NCBI GenBank assembly: GCA_038323475.1 | Contig: JBBQHA010000143.1 | Span: 1 to 8,662 of the forward strand | Reading direction: 5' to 3' | DNA from: SZAS-103 sp038323475 | Lineage (GTDB): Bacteria; Pseudomonadota; Gammaproteobacteria; Xanthomonadales; Xanthomonadaceae | Length of the DNA: 8,662 nucleotides | Shown: positions 1-6,020 of the stretch, piece after piece | How positions within the stretch are numbered: position 1 is the first letter of the stretch | How the letters are laid out: the number at the start of each line of letters is the position of its first letter | Program-made: the position numbers and the translations under genes | Notes under the pieces: model-generated | The model's input: only the letters and a program-made list of their open reading frames with translations | The model's database searches: none | Told to the model about the DNA's origin: nothing

Positions 1-13
1 CAGCGTCATGTGG
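1..13. repeat. 13 bp direct repeat, copy 1
   Basis: CAGCGTCATGTGG occurs exactly at 1-13 and at 78-90. On the minus strand each copy reads CCACATGACGCTG and carries the same ATGA stop/start arrangement. The match stops at base 14 versus 91. Whether it extends left of base 1 cannot be seen. Confidence 0.75.
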
Positions 14-86
14 GAAACCAGGCGCTGCGCGGCGAGTTGGAGCGAAAGGCCAACACCGCAGTGCGGATGGTGTCGGTCAGCGTCAT
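1..86 (-). pseudogene. 5' end of an ABC-transporter permease, apparently interrupted
   Basis: The ATG at 86-84 overlaps the ATPase stop as ATGA, exactly where a MacB/FtsX-type permease is expected. The first residues, MTLTDTIRTAVLAFRSN followed by xxRSA, fit the cytoplasmic start of MacB-type permeases, which usually read A-L-R-x-N-x-L-R-S before the first membrane helix. Instead of continuing into a hydrophobic helix, the frame meets TGA at 8-6 after 26 codons. That stop itself overlaps a new ATG at 9-7 that again begins M-T-L. The gene may be a frameshifted or deleted permease remnant followed by an intact one, or there may be a sequence error at the edge. Only 86 bases are visible, so the family call rests on position and a short motif. 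Confidence 0.4.
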
Positions 87-90
87 GTGG
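78..90. repeat. 13 bp direct repeat, copy 2
   Basis: This is the second exact copy of CAGCGTCATGTGG, 77 bp from the first. It spans the last codon and stop of the ATPase gene and the start codon of the permease frame. Confidence 0.75.
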
Positions 91-811
91 CGGTCCCGGC
101 CGGCTGCAGCGCGCCATCGCTCATCACCCAGCCATGACCGGCGTGCGCGGCGACCTGCGCGTCGTGGGTGATCAGCACGACCGTATGCCCTTGCGTCTGC
201 AGGCGCTTGAACAGCGCGAGGATGTCCTCGCCGGTTTTCGAATCCAGCGCGCCGGTCGGTTCGTCGGCAAGGATCAGCGACGGCGAGTTGATCAGCGCGC
301 GCGCGATCGCAACGCGTTGTTGCTGCCCGCCGGACAGTTCGCTCGGCCGATGGGTGGCGCGGTCGGCCAGACCGACCGCTGCCAGCGCGTCGCGGGCGAG
401 TTGTTCGCGCCTGGAAATCGGCGTGCCGACATAGGCCAGCGGCATCATCACGTTTTCCAGCGCGGTCAGCCGGCTGAGCAGGTTGAATCCCTGGAACACG
501 AAGCCGATCTTGTCGCGGCGCAGGATCGCGCGCTGCTCGGCATCGAGCGTGGCCACATCCACGCCATCGCAGAGGTACTGGCCGGACGTCGGTGTATCCA
601 GGCAACCGATCAGGTTCATCAGGGTGGATTTGCCAGAACCGGACGCACCCATGATCGCGACGAACTCGCCCTGGCCGATGCGAAGGTTCACATCGTGCAA
701 TGCGACGACCTCGGCTTCGCTGCCGGGCATGTAGACCTTGCCGAGCCCGATCGTTTCGATCACCGGCGTCGACTGGACCGTCTGCGCCGATGCGTCGACC
801 GCGGCGTTCAT
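83..811 (-). CDS. MacB/LolD-type ABC transporter ATP-binding protein
   Basis: The 242-residue protein is a complete ABC ATPase that powers a membrane export or efflux complex from the cytoplasmic face of the inner membrane. Visible motifs are Walker A GASGSGKST (55-63), Q-loop Gln107 in VFQGFNLL, signature LSGGQQQR (159-166), Walker B LILADEP (179-185), D-loop ALDS (188-191) and H-loop His216 in ITHD. The LNLIGCLD-like stretch after Walker A and the SGGQQQR signature are typical of the MacB/LolD/FtsE branch. Unlike Escherichia coli MacB, the ATPase is not fused to its permease. Its ATG overlaps the adaptor stop as ATGA, and its own stop overlaps the next ATG the same way, so translation is probably coupled. 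The substrate cannot be read from the sequence; macrolides, peptides, siderophores or lipoproteins are all possible for this family. Confidence 0.93.
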   Translation of the reverse strand: MNAAVDASAQTVQSTPVIETIGLGKVYMPGSEAEVVALHDVNLRIGQGEFVAIMGASGSGKSTLMNLIGCLDTPTSGQYLCDGVDVATLDAEQRAILRRDKIGFVFQGFNLLSRLTALENVMMPLAYVGTPISRREQLARDALAAVGLADRATHRPSELSGGQQQRVAIARALINSPSLILADEPTGALDSKTGEDILALFKRLQTQGHTVVLITHDAQVAAHAGHGWVMSDGALQPAGTAT

Positions 812-2376
812 TGTTTCGCGGCGTCGGCCGCGGCAGCGCCGACGATCACCTTGTCGCCTTCGACGAGCTTGCCATCGCCGACTTCGGTGAAACTTCCGTC
901 GCTGGAGCCGACCCGGATATCCACGGACTGCGGGCGCCCGTCGACGAGTTTGTAGACGGTCGCGTGTTTCTCCCCGGCCAGGCCCTGCAGCGCGGTGTCC
1001 CAGGCTTGTTGCTGGTCGGGACGCAGAGTCGCGCGGAAGCTCGCAAACTGCTGGGCGAAGCGCGCGAGCATGCGCTGCGGGTTCGGCGCGCCACGGCCAC
1101 CGCCCTGTCCATTGCCGCCGTTGCCCGCGTTCCCGCCGGGCCCGCCCGCTCCGCCCGGCGGACGCCCACCAAACAGGCTGGCGCCGTTCGATGCGGCCTG
1201 CGCACTGCTCTCGCGTTTCGCGCGCTGCTCCTTGGCGCGTTCGCGCATGGCCACCAGCGCCTGGTCGAACGCTGCCTGCTGGGTCGGGTCCAGGTGCAAC
1301 TGCGCCGCGAGCTGCGGCAGTTGCTCAGACATCCCGCTGCCGCCCGCGCGTGCGGTGGACGCGCCTGCACTCGTCGACGCGGCCGCGTCGGCCGGGTGGA
1401 AACGCAGCGCTGCGTTCGGCACGCGCAGCACGTTGTCGTGGCGGCTGATCTGGATTTCCGCGTTGACGGTCATGCCCGGCAGCAAGGTGAGGTCGTCGTT
1501 GTCGACGGTAACCACCACCGGGTAGCTGATCACGTTCTGGGTATTGGTCGCCGCGAGCCGCACCTGTTTGACGACGCCGGCGAAATCGCGATCGGGAAAC
1601 GCATCGACGTTGAAGCGAACCTTCTGGCCGACCTTCACCTGGCCGATGTCGGCCTCGTCCACCGCGAGCACGATCTGCATCTGGCTGAGGTCTTCGGCGA
1701 TCTGGAACAGCGTCGGCGTCTGCAGGCTTGCGGCCACGGTCTGCCCCGGTTGCACCGCGCGCGTGAGCACGACTCCGTCGACCGGCGAGCGGATCACGCT
1801 GTGCTCGAGGTCGAGCTTCGCGCTGCTCATCGCGGCCTGCTGCGATGCGACTTGCGCCTGCGCCGCGGCGACCGCACCGAGCCCCTGGTCGCGCAATGCG
1901 CGGGCGGCATCGACATCGCTGTGCGCGATCAACTGGCGCTGGCCGAGATCGGATTTGCGCGCGAAATCGGACTGGGTGTTGCGCACTCCGGCCTGTGCCT
2001 GCGCGAGTTGCGCCTGCGCCGATGCCACCGCGCCCGCCGCCTGCTGCAGACGCGCGTTGAAGCTGCTGGGATCGATGCGGGCGATCACCTGGTCCTTGGC
2101 GACGTGGTCGTTGTAGTCGACCAGCACCGATTGCACGATGCCCGACACCTGCGAACCGATGTCCACCGTCGTGATCGCGCTGAGGTTGCCGGTCGCGGAA
2201 ATCGCCACCGCGATCGCGCCGCGGTCGACGGCTGCGGTGCGATAGTTGCCGACGTCGACGGACGAGCGCGCATGCCACCACCAGCCGCCCGCGGCAAGGA
2301 TTGCGAGTACGCCCACGATCCAGATGATGCTGCCGGAACGCTTCGGAGGAAGCTGTTTGTGGATGGGCTGCGCCAT
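808..2376 (-). CDS. MacA/HlyD-type periplasmic adaptor subunit with a Gly-rich, LTxxQ-like insert
   Basis: This is a membrane-fusion protein linking the inner-membrane ABC pump to an outer-membrane channel. Positions below count from the upstream GTG at 2409; subtract 11 for the ATG at 2376. One membrane helix lies at about 28-45, followed by a lipoyl/barrel half (about 75-113), an Ala/Gln-rich coiled-coil hairpin (about 115-205), the second lipoyl half with SPVDGVV (208-214) and a beta-barrel (about 240-330). The C-terminal membrane-proximal domain (about 480-525) contains VYKLVDG and EGDKVIVG, as in MacA. Between barrel and C-terminal domain is an insert of roughly 140 residues (340-480), described separately. 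Three starts are possible: GTG 2409, ATG 2385 and ATG 2376. I chose 2376 because it gives a normal short N-terminus before the helix, but no strong ribosome-binding site decides it. The stop overlaps the ATPase start by ATGA. Confidence 0.9.
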   Translation of the reverse strand: MAQPIHKQLPPKRSGSIIWIVGVLAILAAGGWWWHARSSVDVGNYRTAAVDRGAIAVAISATGNLSAITTVDIGSQVSGIVQSVLVDYNDHVAKDQVIARIDPSSFNARLQQAAGAVASAQAQLAQAQAGVRNTQSDFARKSDLGQRQLIAHSDVDAARALRDQGLGAVAAAQAQVASQQAAMSSAKLDLEHSVIRSPVDGVVLTRAVQPGQTVAASLQTPTLFQIAEDLSQMQIVLAVDEADIGQVKVGQKVRFNVDAFPDRDFAGVVKQVRLAATNTQNVISYPVVVTVDNDDLTLLPGMTVNAEIQISRHDNVLRVPNAALRFHPADAAASTSAGASTARAGGSGMSEQLPQLAAQLHLDPTQQAAFDQALVAMRERAKEQRAKRESSAQAASNGASLFGGRPPGGAGGPGGNAGNGGNGQGGGRGAPNPQRMLARFAQQFASFRATLRPDQQQAWDTALQGLAGEKHATVYKLVDGRPQSVDIRVGSSDGSFTEVGDGKLVEGDKVIVGAAAADAAKQ

Positions 2377-2469
2377 GCGGGACATCCATGTTGCGATGCG
2401 CAGGCGCACCAGGTCGATCCAATGTGCGGCAGTGTTACCCGTTGACCTGCAACGCGCCCTGAAGTTCCA
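2377..2469. other. Short gap between histidine kinase and adaptor genes
   Basis: The kinase ends with TGA at 2472-2470. An 11-codon frame (MELQGALQVNG, 2470-2435, minus strand) starts one base inside that stop (TGATG) and ends in TAA. It has no known counterpart and is probably chance. I see no hairpin terminator and no convincing -35/-10 pair, so regulator, kinase, adaptor and ATPase may be one transcript. Confidence 0.5.
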
Positions 2470-3774
2470 TCACGCGTCCAGCGGCGCGGCTTTCGGAAAC
2501 GACACGGTCGCTCGCGTGCCCTTGCCCGCCTCGCTTTCCAGCTTCACCGGCCAGCCGAAACGTTCGGACAATCGCCGCACGATGTTCAGCCCTATGCCGT
2601 GGCCGCCGTGGCGCTGGTCGCCGCCGCGATAGAACGCATCGAATACATGGTCCAGCTCCTCGCGGTTCATGCCGACGCCGGTGTCCTCGATCACGATCCT
2701 GCCCGCCTGGATGCGCACCGTCACGCTGCCGTTGTCCGTGTAGTGGCAGGCGTTGCGCAGCAGGTTGCCGAACAGCACCGCGAACACACGCGGCGGCGCA
2801 CGCAGCGTGAACTCCGCCGCCTCGTCGATCTTCAGCTCCACCGGCTTGCGGCCGAGCAGGGCGCGCGCGTTGTCGATCTCGTCGTGGACGACTTCGTTGG
2901 CCACGAAGTCCTCGTCAGGCAGGCCGATGTCGCCGTCGCGGGCCATGATCAGGAATGCCTCGACCAGCGACTCCATGTCGCCGACCGACGACTGGATGCG
3001 TTGCACCGTGCGCAGCGCATGCGGCGGCAGCGCATCGTCGGCGAGCAGCAGGTCGCCGGCCATCCGGATCACCGTCATCGGCGTGCGCAATTCGTGGCTC
3101 GCGTCGCGGGTGAAGTTGCGCTCGCGCTGCACGAACGCATCGATGCGGCTGGCGAAGTCGTGCAAGGAGGAAGCCAGCACCAGCGCCTCGCCTTGCACGT
3201 CCACCGGCAGGTTCTCGGCGTTGAGCGCGGTCGCGTCGGGCCGTTTCGGGTCCCACTGCTGCACCTGGTGCGCGAGCCAGATCAGCGGCGAGATCGCGCG
3301 ATGCGACGACCGATATGTCAGCCATGCGATCGCGTAAATCACGATCAGCACGAAGGTCAGCGGTACCGCGCCGAACCAGAACGCGAGCTTGTTGACCTGG
3401 GTCTGCTTGAACACGAGCAGCAACTTGCCCTTGGGCGCGTCGTCGACGTACACCAGCGACCCGCCCATCGCCTCGGGCATCGAGTGGTAGCCGGGCGCGA
3501 GTCCGCGCAGCGACTCCGGCACTTCCGTCTCGCTCGCACCCTTGGGAACGAGGTAGCCCATCATGTTGAAGGTGTCGGGGATGTGGTGTTCGGGATCGTC
3601 GGAATGGCGCTGCCAGAACCAGTCCGCCTCCTGCTCCAGCGCGTGCTTGATCAGGACGTCCTTCAACACCATCGTCGCGCCGTAGACGCCGAACATCGTC
3701 GCCAGCCCGATCGCGACGACCTGCATCGCGAATGCGATCCAGATCTTCCGGCGCAAACCGCGTTCGACGATCAC
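2470..3774 (-). CDS. Membrane sensor histidine kinase, partner of the adjacent OmpR-type regulator
   Basis: The protein (434 residues from GTG 3774) senses a signal outside the inner membrane and phosphorylates the neighbouring regulator. It has a membrane helix at about 11-35, a periplasmic segment of about 95 residues (36-130) with no domain I recognise, a second helix (about 132-153) and a HAMP-like linker (about 154-210). The phospho-acceptor is His227 in SHELRTP. The ATPase domain shows the N box NLLRN (337-341), DTGVG (364-368), FDAFYRG (378-384) and GGHGIGL (390-396). All catalytic boxes look intact. The frame stays open upstream to 3921, inside the regulator gene. I chose GTG 3774 because residues 1-10 lead directly into the first helix; GTG 3828 and TTG 3780 are alternatives, and none has a strong ribosome-binding site. 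The gene lies between the regulator and an efflux adaptor, which suggests it responds to an envelope stress or pump substrate. Confidence 0.88.
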   Translation of the reverse strand: MIVERGLRRKIWIAFAMQVVAIGLATMFGVYGATMVLKDVLIKHALEQEADWFWQRHSDDPEHHIPDTFNMMGYLVPKGASETEVPESLRGLAPGYHSMPEAMGGSLVYVDDAPKGKLLLVFKQTQVNKLAFWFGAVPLTFVLIVIYAIAWLTYRSSHRAISPLIWLAHQVQQWDPKRPDATALNAENLPVDVQGEALVLASSLHDFASRIDAFVQRERNFTRDASHELRTPMTVIRMAGDLLLADDALPPHALRTVQRIQSSVGDMESLVEAFLIMARDGDIGLPDEDFVANEVVHDEIDNARALLGRKPVELKIDEAAEFTLRAPPRVFAVLFGNLLRNACHYTDNGSVTVRIQAGRIVIEDTGVGMNREELDHVFDAFYRGGDQRHGGHGIGLNIVRRLSERFGWPVKLESEAGKGTRATVSFPKAAPLDA

Positions 3775-3878
3775 GTGCAACGCGTCCGACCGAAGCCAGC
3801 GGATTGCAGGATCACGCGGGGACGGCACTCCCGCCCAGGGCAGCAGCGATCTTCTCGAACAACCGTCCCGGCGATCAT
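3771..3878 (-). CDS. Possible 35-codon linking ORF between regulator and kinase
   Basis: The ATG at 3878-3876 overlaps the regulator stop (ATGA). The frame runs 35 codons and stops with TGA overlapping the chosen kinase start GTG (GTGA at 3774-3771). The peptide (MIAGTVVREDRCCPGREC and onward) is rich in Cys and Arg, has no membrane helix and resembles nothing I recognise. There is no ribosome-binding site at a useful distance. It may be chance, or a translational bridge from regulator to kinase. Confidence 0.15.
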   Translation of the reverse strand: MIAGTVVREDRCCPGRECRPRVILQSAGFGRTRCT

Positions 3879-4591
3879 GCCTGCGGCGGTGCGTCGAGGT
3901 CGGCGATGCGATAGCCCGCACTCTGCACCGTGTGCAGCAACGGCTTGTCGAATGCGCGATCGATGGTCTTGCGCAGATTGTAGAGGTGGCTGCGCAGGGT
4001 GTCGGAATCGGGCAGCCCGTCGCCCCAGATCTCGCGCTCGATGTCGCGGCGACTGATCACTTTCGGCGATTCGCGCATCAGGATCGCGAGCAGGCGGAGG
4101 CCGATCGGGGAGAGCTGCAATTCCTGGCCGCCGCGGGTGACGCGCATGCTGGCGGTGTCGTAGACGAGGTCACCGACCTTCAACGTCTCGGCGCTGACCT
4201 GGCGGCGGTCGCGGCGGATCAGGGCACGCACGCGCGCCTCGAGCTCCTGGATCGCAAACGGTTTCACGAGGTAATCGTCGGCGCCCGAGCCCAATCCACT
4301 GACCTTGTCGTCGAGCGTGTCCCGCGCGGTCAGCATCAGCACCGGCGTGGCCTTCTTGGACTCCTCGCGGAGCTTCCGGCAGACCTCGAGACCGTCCATG
4401 CGCGGCAGCATCAGGTCGAGGATGATCGCGTCGTAACTGTTCTCGTCCGCAAGCCGGTATCCGTCGAGACCGTCGCCCGCATAGTCGACGCCGAAGCCCT
4501 TGCTCTCCAGGTATTCGCCGACCATCTCGGAGATGTTGCGGTTGTCCTCGACCACGAGGATCAAACCCGCAGGTGATTCACGGTTGCGCAT
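3875..4591 (-). CDS. OmpR/PhoB-type two-component response regulator
   Basis: This 238-residue transcription factor has a receiver domain (about 10-122) with the acidic pair Glu15/Asp16, phospho-acceptor Asp59 in ILDLMLP, Thr88 in LTAR and Lys110 in VKPF. A winged-helix DNA-binding domain follows (about 137-232), with LSPIGLRLL (160-168), the recognition-helix region around SDTLRSHLYNLRK and the closing wing TVQSAGYRI. The start is the ATG at 4591, because AGGGAG (4597-4602) lies 5 bases upstream. The frame extends further to 4672, but that part runs through palindromic DNA and is not protein-like. The regulator comes first in its group and precedes the kinase, adaptor and ATPase, so it probably controls the pump and perhaps itself. 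Promoter-proximal palindromes lie directly upstream. Confidence 0.93.
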   Translation of the reverse strand: MRNRESPAGLILVVEDNRNISEMVGEYLESKGFGVDYAGDGLDGYRLADENSYDAIILDLMLPRMDGLEVCRKLREESKKATPVLMLTARDTLDDKVSGLGSGADDYLVKPFAIQELEARVRALIRRDRRQVSAETLKVGDLVYDTASMRVTRGGQELQLSPIGLRLLAILMRESPKVISRRDIEREIWGDGLPDSDTLRSHLYNLRKTIDRAFDKPLLHTVQSAGYRIADLDAPPQA

Positions 4592-4596
4592 GGGAT

Positions 4597-4602
4597 CTCC
4601 CT
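4597..4602 (-). promoter_or_regulatory. Ribosome-binding site of the response regulator
   Basis: On the minus strand AGGGAG lies 5 bases before the ATG at 4591. It fixes the start 27 codons downstream of the longest open frame. Confidence 0.75.
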
Positions 4603-4612
4603 GGACATGGAA

Positions 4613-4630
4613 GTCGCGTGACCACGCGAC
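4613..4630. promoter_or_regulatory. Perfect 8+8 bp palindrome before the response regulator
   Basis: GTCGCGTG and CACGCGAC are exact inverted repeats separated by AC. The element ends 22 bp upstream of the regulator ATG and 11 bp from its ribosome-binding site. It could be a dimeric repressor or activator operator, or a hairpin in the regulator leader mRNA. Together with the next hairpin it could also be a repetitive extragenic palindrome. Confidence 0.6.
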
Positions 4631-4634
4631 CGTC

Positions 4635-4657
4635 CCTCGCCCGCAAGGCGGGAGAGG
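4635..4657. repeat. REP-like hairpin
   Basis: CCTCGCCCGC and GCGGGAGAGG form a 10 bp stem with one mismatch (4639/4653) around the loop AAG. There is no T-run on either side, so it is not a classical intrinsic terminator. The form CCTCnCCCGC-loop-GCGGGnGAGG is common among interspersed palindromes of GC-rich proteobacteria, which makes a repeat family likely. Copy number cannot be judged from one copy. Confidence 0.6.
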
Positions 4658-4731
4658 AGGAATCGCTGGCATGGCCGGCGACGGGGCGCTGCAAGCTCAT
4701 GTCGCGGCAACCCTTCATGTTCCGCAGCGTA

Positions 4732-4787
4732 CCCGTCGACATGGCCTTCAGCTTTGTGAAGACTAGGCCCGTCGGTGTGGACATGGC
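4732..4787. repeat. Imperfect direct repeat, 14 bp split by 6 bp in one copy
   Basis: CCCGTCGACATGGC (4732-4745) recurs as CCCGTCG-GTGTGG-ACATGGC (4768-4787): the same two 7 bp halves, with a 6 bp insertion in the second copy. Between them lies the inverted repeat CTTCA-N6-TGAAG (4746-4761). This could be a regulatory site or a remnant of a small duplication. Confidence 0.5.
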
Positions 4788-4796
4788 GTGAAACCC

Positions 4797-5099
4797 TCAG
4801 AGCTTGACCCGGCCCACCAGGATGTCCTTGAACATCACCCAGTCGCCGATGAACGAATAAAACGGGTATTTGAAGGTCGCCGGCCGGTTCTTCTCGAAGA
4901 AGAAATGCCCGACCCACGCGAAACCGTAGCCGCAGAACAACGCTCCGAACGCCCACCAGCCGTTGCGCGTCGCGACCGCCGTGGCAAGCAGCGCCAGCAC
5001 GCCCCAGCTGCCGATGAAATGCAGCCGTCGCGAGGTGCGGTTGGCATGCTCGGACAGATAGAACGGATAGAACTCGCGGAAGCTGGTAAAGCGCGACAC
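4797..5099 (-). CDS. Mpo1-like (DUF962/YGL010w) small membrane protein
   Basis: The 100-residue protein has the conserved pattern of the DUF962/Mpo1 family: His18-x-Asn20 in SEHANRTSRRLHFIG with His27, then GHFFFEKNRPATF (64-76) with His65, Glu69, Asn71 and Pro73, then YPFYSFIGDW (78-87). Two membrane helices lie at about 29-44 and 47-66. Yeast Mpo1 is an iron-dependent dioxygenase that shortens 2-hydroxy fatty acids; the substrate of bacterial members is not established, so activity here is inference. The start is GTG 5099, decided by GGAGGA (5107-5112) 7 bases upstream, which overlaps the end of mazG. The length is normal for bacterial members. It is the last gene of the nudE-cysQ-mazG group, only 3 bp after the mazG stop. 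Confidence 0.85.
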   Translation of the reverse strand: MSRFTSFREFYPFYLSEHANRTSRRLHFIGSWGVLALLATAVATRNGWWAFGALFCGYGFAWVGHFFFEKNRPATFKYPFYSFIGDWVMFKDILVGRVKL

Positions 5100-5102
5100 G
5101 GC

Positions 5103-6020
5103 TCAGTCCTCCGATCCTGCCGCGGATCCATTGCGATGTTCGGCCAGTTTCGCCCGGTCCCAGTAACGATCCTGATCTTCCAGCGACAGGCTCGCCAGCG
5201 CAACGCCTTCGGTGTTCGCGAGCGCCTCCATGCTGCGAAAGCGGCGTTCGAACTTCGCGTTCGCACGGCGCAACGCGGTTCCGGCATCGACTTTCGCGTG
5301 ACGGGCGAGATTGACGCAGACGAACAGCAAATCGCCGATTTCGTCCTCGAGCCGCTCCTGCACCGCGGCATCGCCCGGCGCGTCCGCGACAGCGGCGAAT
5401 TCGACGCGGACTTCCTCGATTTCCTCGTGCAGCTTTTCGATCACCGGAGCCGGGCCCGGCCAATCGAAACCGACCGTCGCCGCGCGTTTCTGCAGCTTCA
5501 AAGCGCGCTGCCATTCCGGCAGTCCGCGCGCAATTCCGGCAAGCGCGCTGGGGTCGTCCTGCGATCCTTTCGCTGCGCGCTCGCGGCGCTTGTGCAATTC
5601 CCACTCGCAGGTTTGCGCTTCTGCGTCTTCGACACATGCATCCGCGGTCGCTCCCGGCGTCCTGCCTCCCGCGACATTGGCACTTCCCTGTGCGGCAAAC
5701 ACATGCGGATGCCGACGGCGCATCTTCTCGCAAATGGTCGCGGCGACATCTGCGAACGCGAACTGCCCCGCTTCCTCGGCCATGCGCGCATGGAACACGA
5801 CCTGCAGCAGCAGGTCGCCGAGCTCGTCGCGCAGGTCGTGCATGTCGCCGCGGTCGATCGCATCGGCGACTTCGTAGGCTTCCTCGATCGTGTACGGCGC
5901 GATCGTCGCGAACGTCTGCTGCACGTCCCACGGACAGCCATGCCCGGGATCGCGCAGGCGCGCCATGATCTCCAGCAGGTCATCGATCCCGTGCGGGTCG
6001 ATCGATGCTGGCTCATTCAT
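5103..6020 (-). CDS. mazG: Nucleoside triphosphate pyrophosphohydrolase MazG
   Basis: This cytoplasmic enzyme hydrolyses NTPs and dNTPs to monophosphate and pyrophosphate, acting as a house-cleaning enzyme and modulator of the nucleotide pool. The 305 residues contain two tandem MazG domains. The first has CPWD (29-32), EExxE (Glu46, Glu47, Glu50), Glu66/Asp69 in DELGDLLLQVVFH and RRRHPHVF (101-108). The second has HEEIEEVRVE (198-207) and DEIGDLLF (226-233), ending near RYWDRAK. The Escherichia coli protein is about 263 residues; the extra length here is an Ala/Gly-rich insert after RRRHPHVF (about 109-137) and a short tail. The start is ATG 6020, because AGGAAG (6027-6032) is 6 bases upstream; it overlaps the cysQ stop by 8 bp as ATGAATGA. 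Confidence 0.95.
   Translation of the reverse strand: MNEPASIDPHGIDDLLEIMARLRDPGHGCPWDVQQTFATIAPYTIEEAYEVADAIDRGDMHDLRDELGDLLLQVVFHARMAEEAGQFAFADVAATICEKMRRRHPHVFAAQGSANVAGGRTPGATADACVEDAEAQTCEWELHKRRERAAKGSQDDPSALAGIARGLPEWQRALKLQKRAATVGFDWPGPAPVIEKLHEEIEEVRVEFAAVADAPGDAAVQERLEDEIGDLLFVCVNLARHAKVDAGTALRRANAKFERRFRSMEALANTEGVALASLSLEDQDRYWDRAKLAEHRNGSAAGSED

Larger units (their letters stand above)
4592..4796. promoter_or_regulatory. Intergenic region upstream of the response regulator
   Basis: This 205 bp gap is the longest non-coding stretch in the window. It carries the regulator's ribosome-binding site (4597-4602), a perfect palindrome (4613-4630), a REP-like hairpin (4635-4657), an inverted repeat CTTCA-N6-TGAAG (4746-4761) and an imperfect direct repeat (4732-4787). 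It must hold any promoter private to the regulator group, but I see no convincing sigma-70 -35/-10 pair on the minus strand. There is no hairpin followed by a T-run after the Mpo1-like gene, so read-through from the upstream group is possible. Confidence 0.6.

Noticed and set aside
1104..1180. Possible DNA repeat or microsatellite in the GC-rich stretch
   Set aside because: The bases encode the Gly/Asn/Pro linker of the adaptor without a regular repeat unit, so it is explained by protein composition.
8..2445. Long plus-strand open frames opposite the ATPase and adaptor (for example 8-955 and 700-2445)
   Set aside because: They are Arg/His-rich mirror frames of well-supported minus-strand genes, with no recognisable domains. 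GC-rich coding DNA commonly leaves the opposite strand open.
2599..4056. A 485-residue plus-strand frame opposite the kinase and regulator
   Set aside because: It lies antisense to a kinase with all catalytic boxes intact. Its low-complexity Arg/His/Val composition is typical of a shadow frame.
4635..4657. Rho-independent terminator between the two gene groups
   Set aside because: The stem is good, but no T-run follows on either strand.
4592..4672. Longer N-terminus for the response regulator (start at 4672)
   Set aside because: The extra 27 residues come from translating the palindrome and hairpin, and a strong AGGGAG site supports the ATG at 4591.
4561..5931. A 456-residue minus-strand frame across mazG, the Mpo1-like gene and the intergenic gap
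   Set aside because: It is out of frame with two confidently identified genes, is very rich in Arg and has no family motifs.
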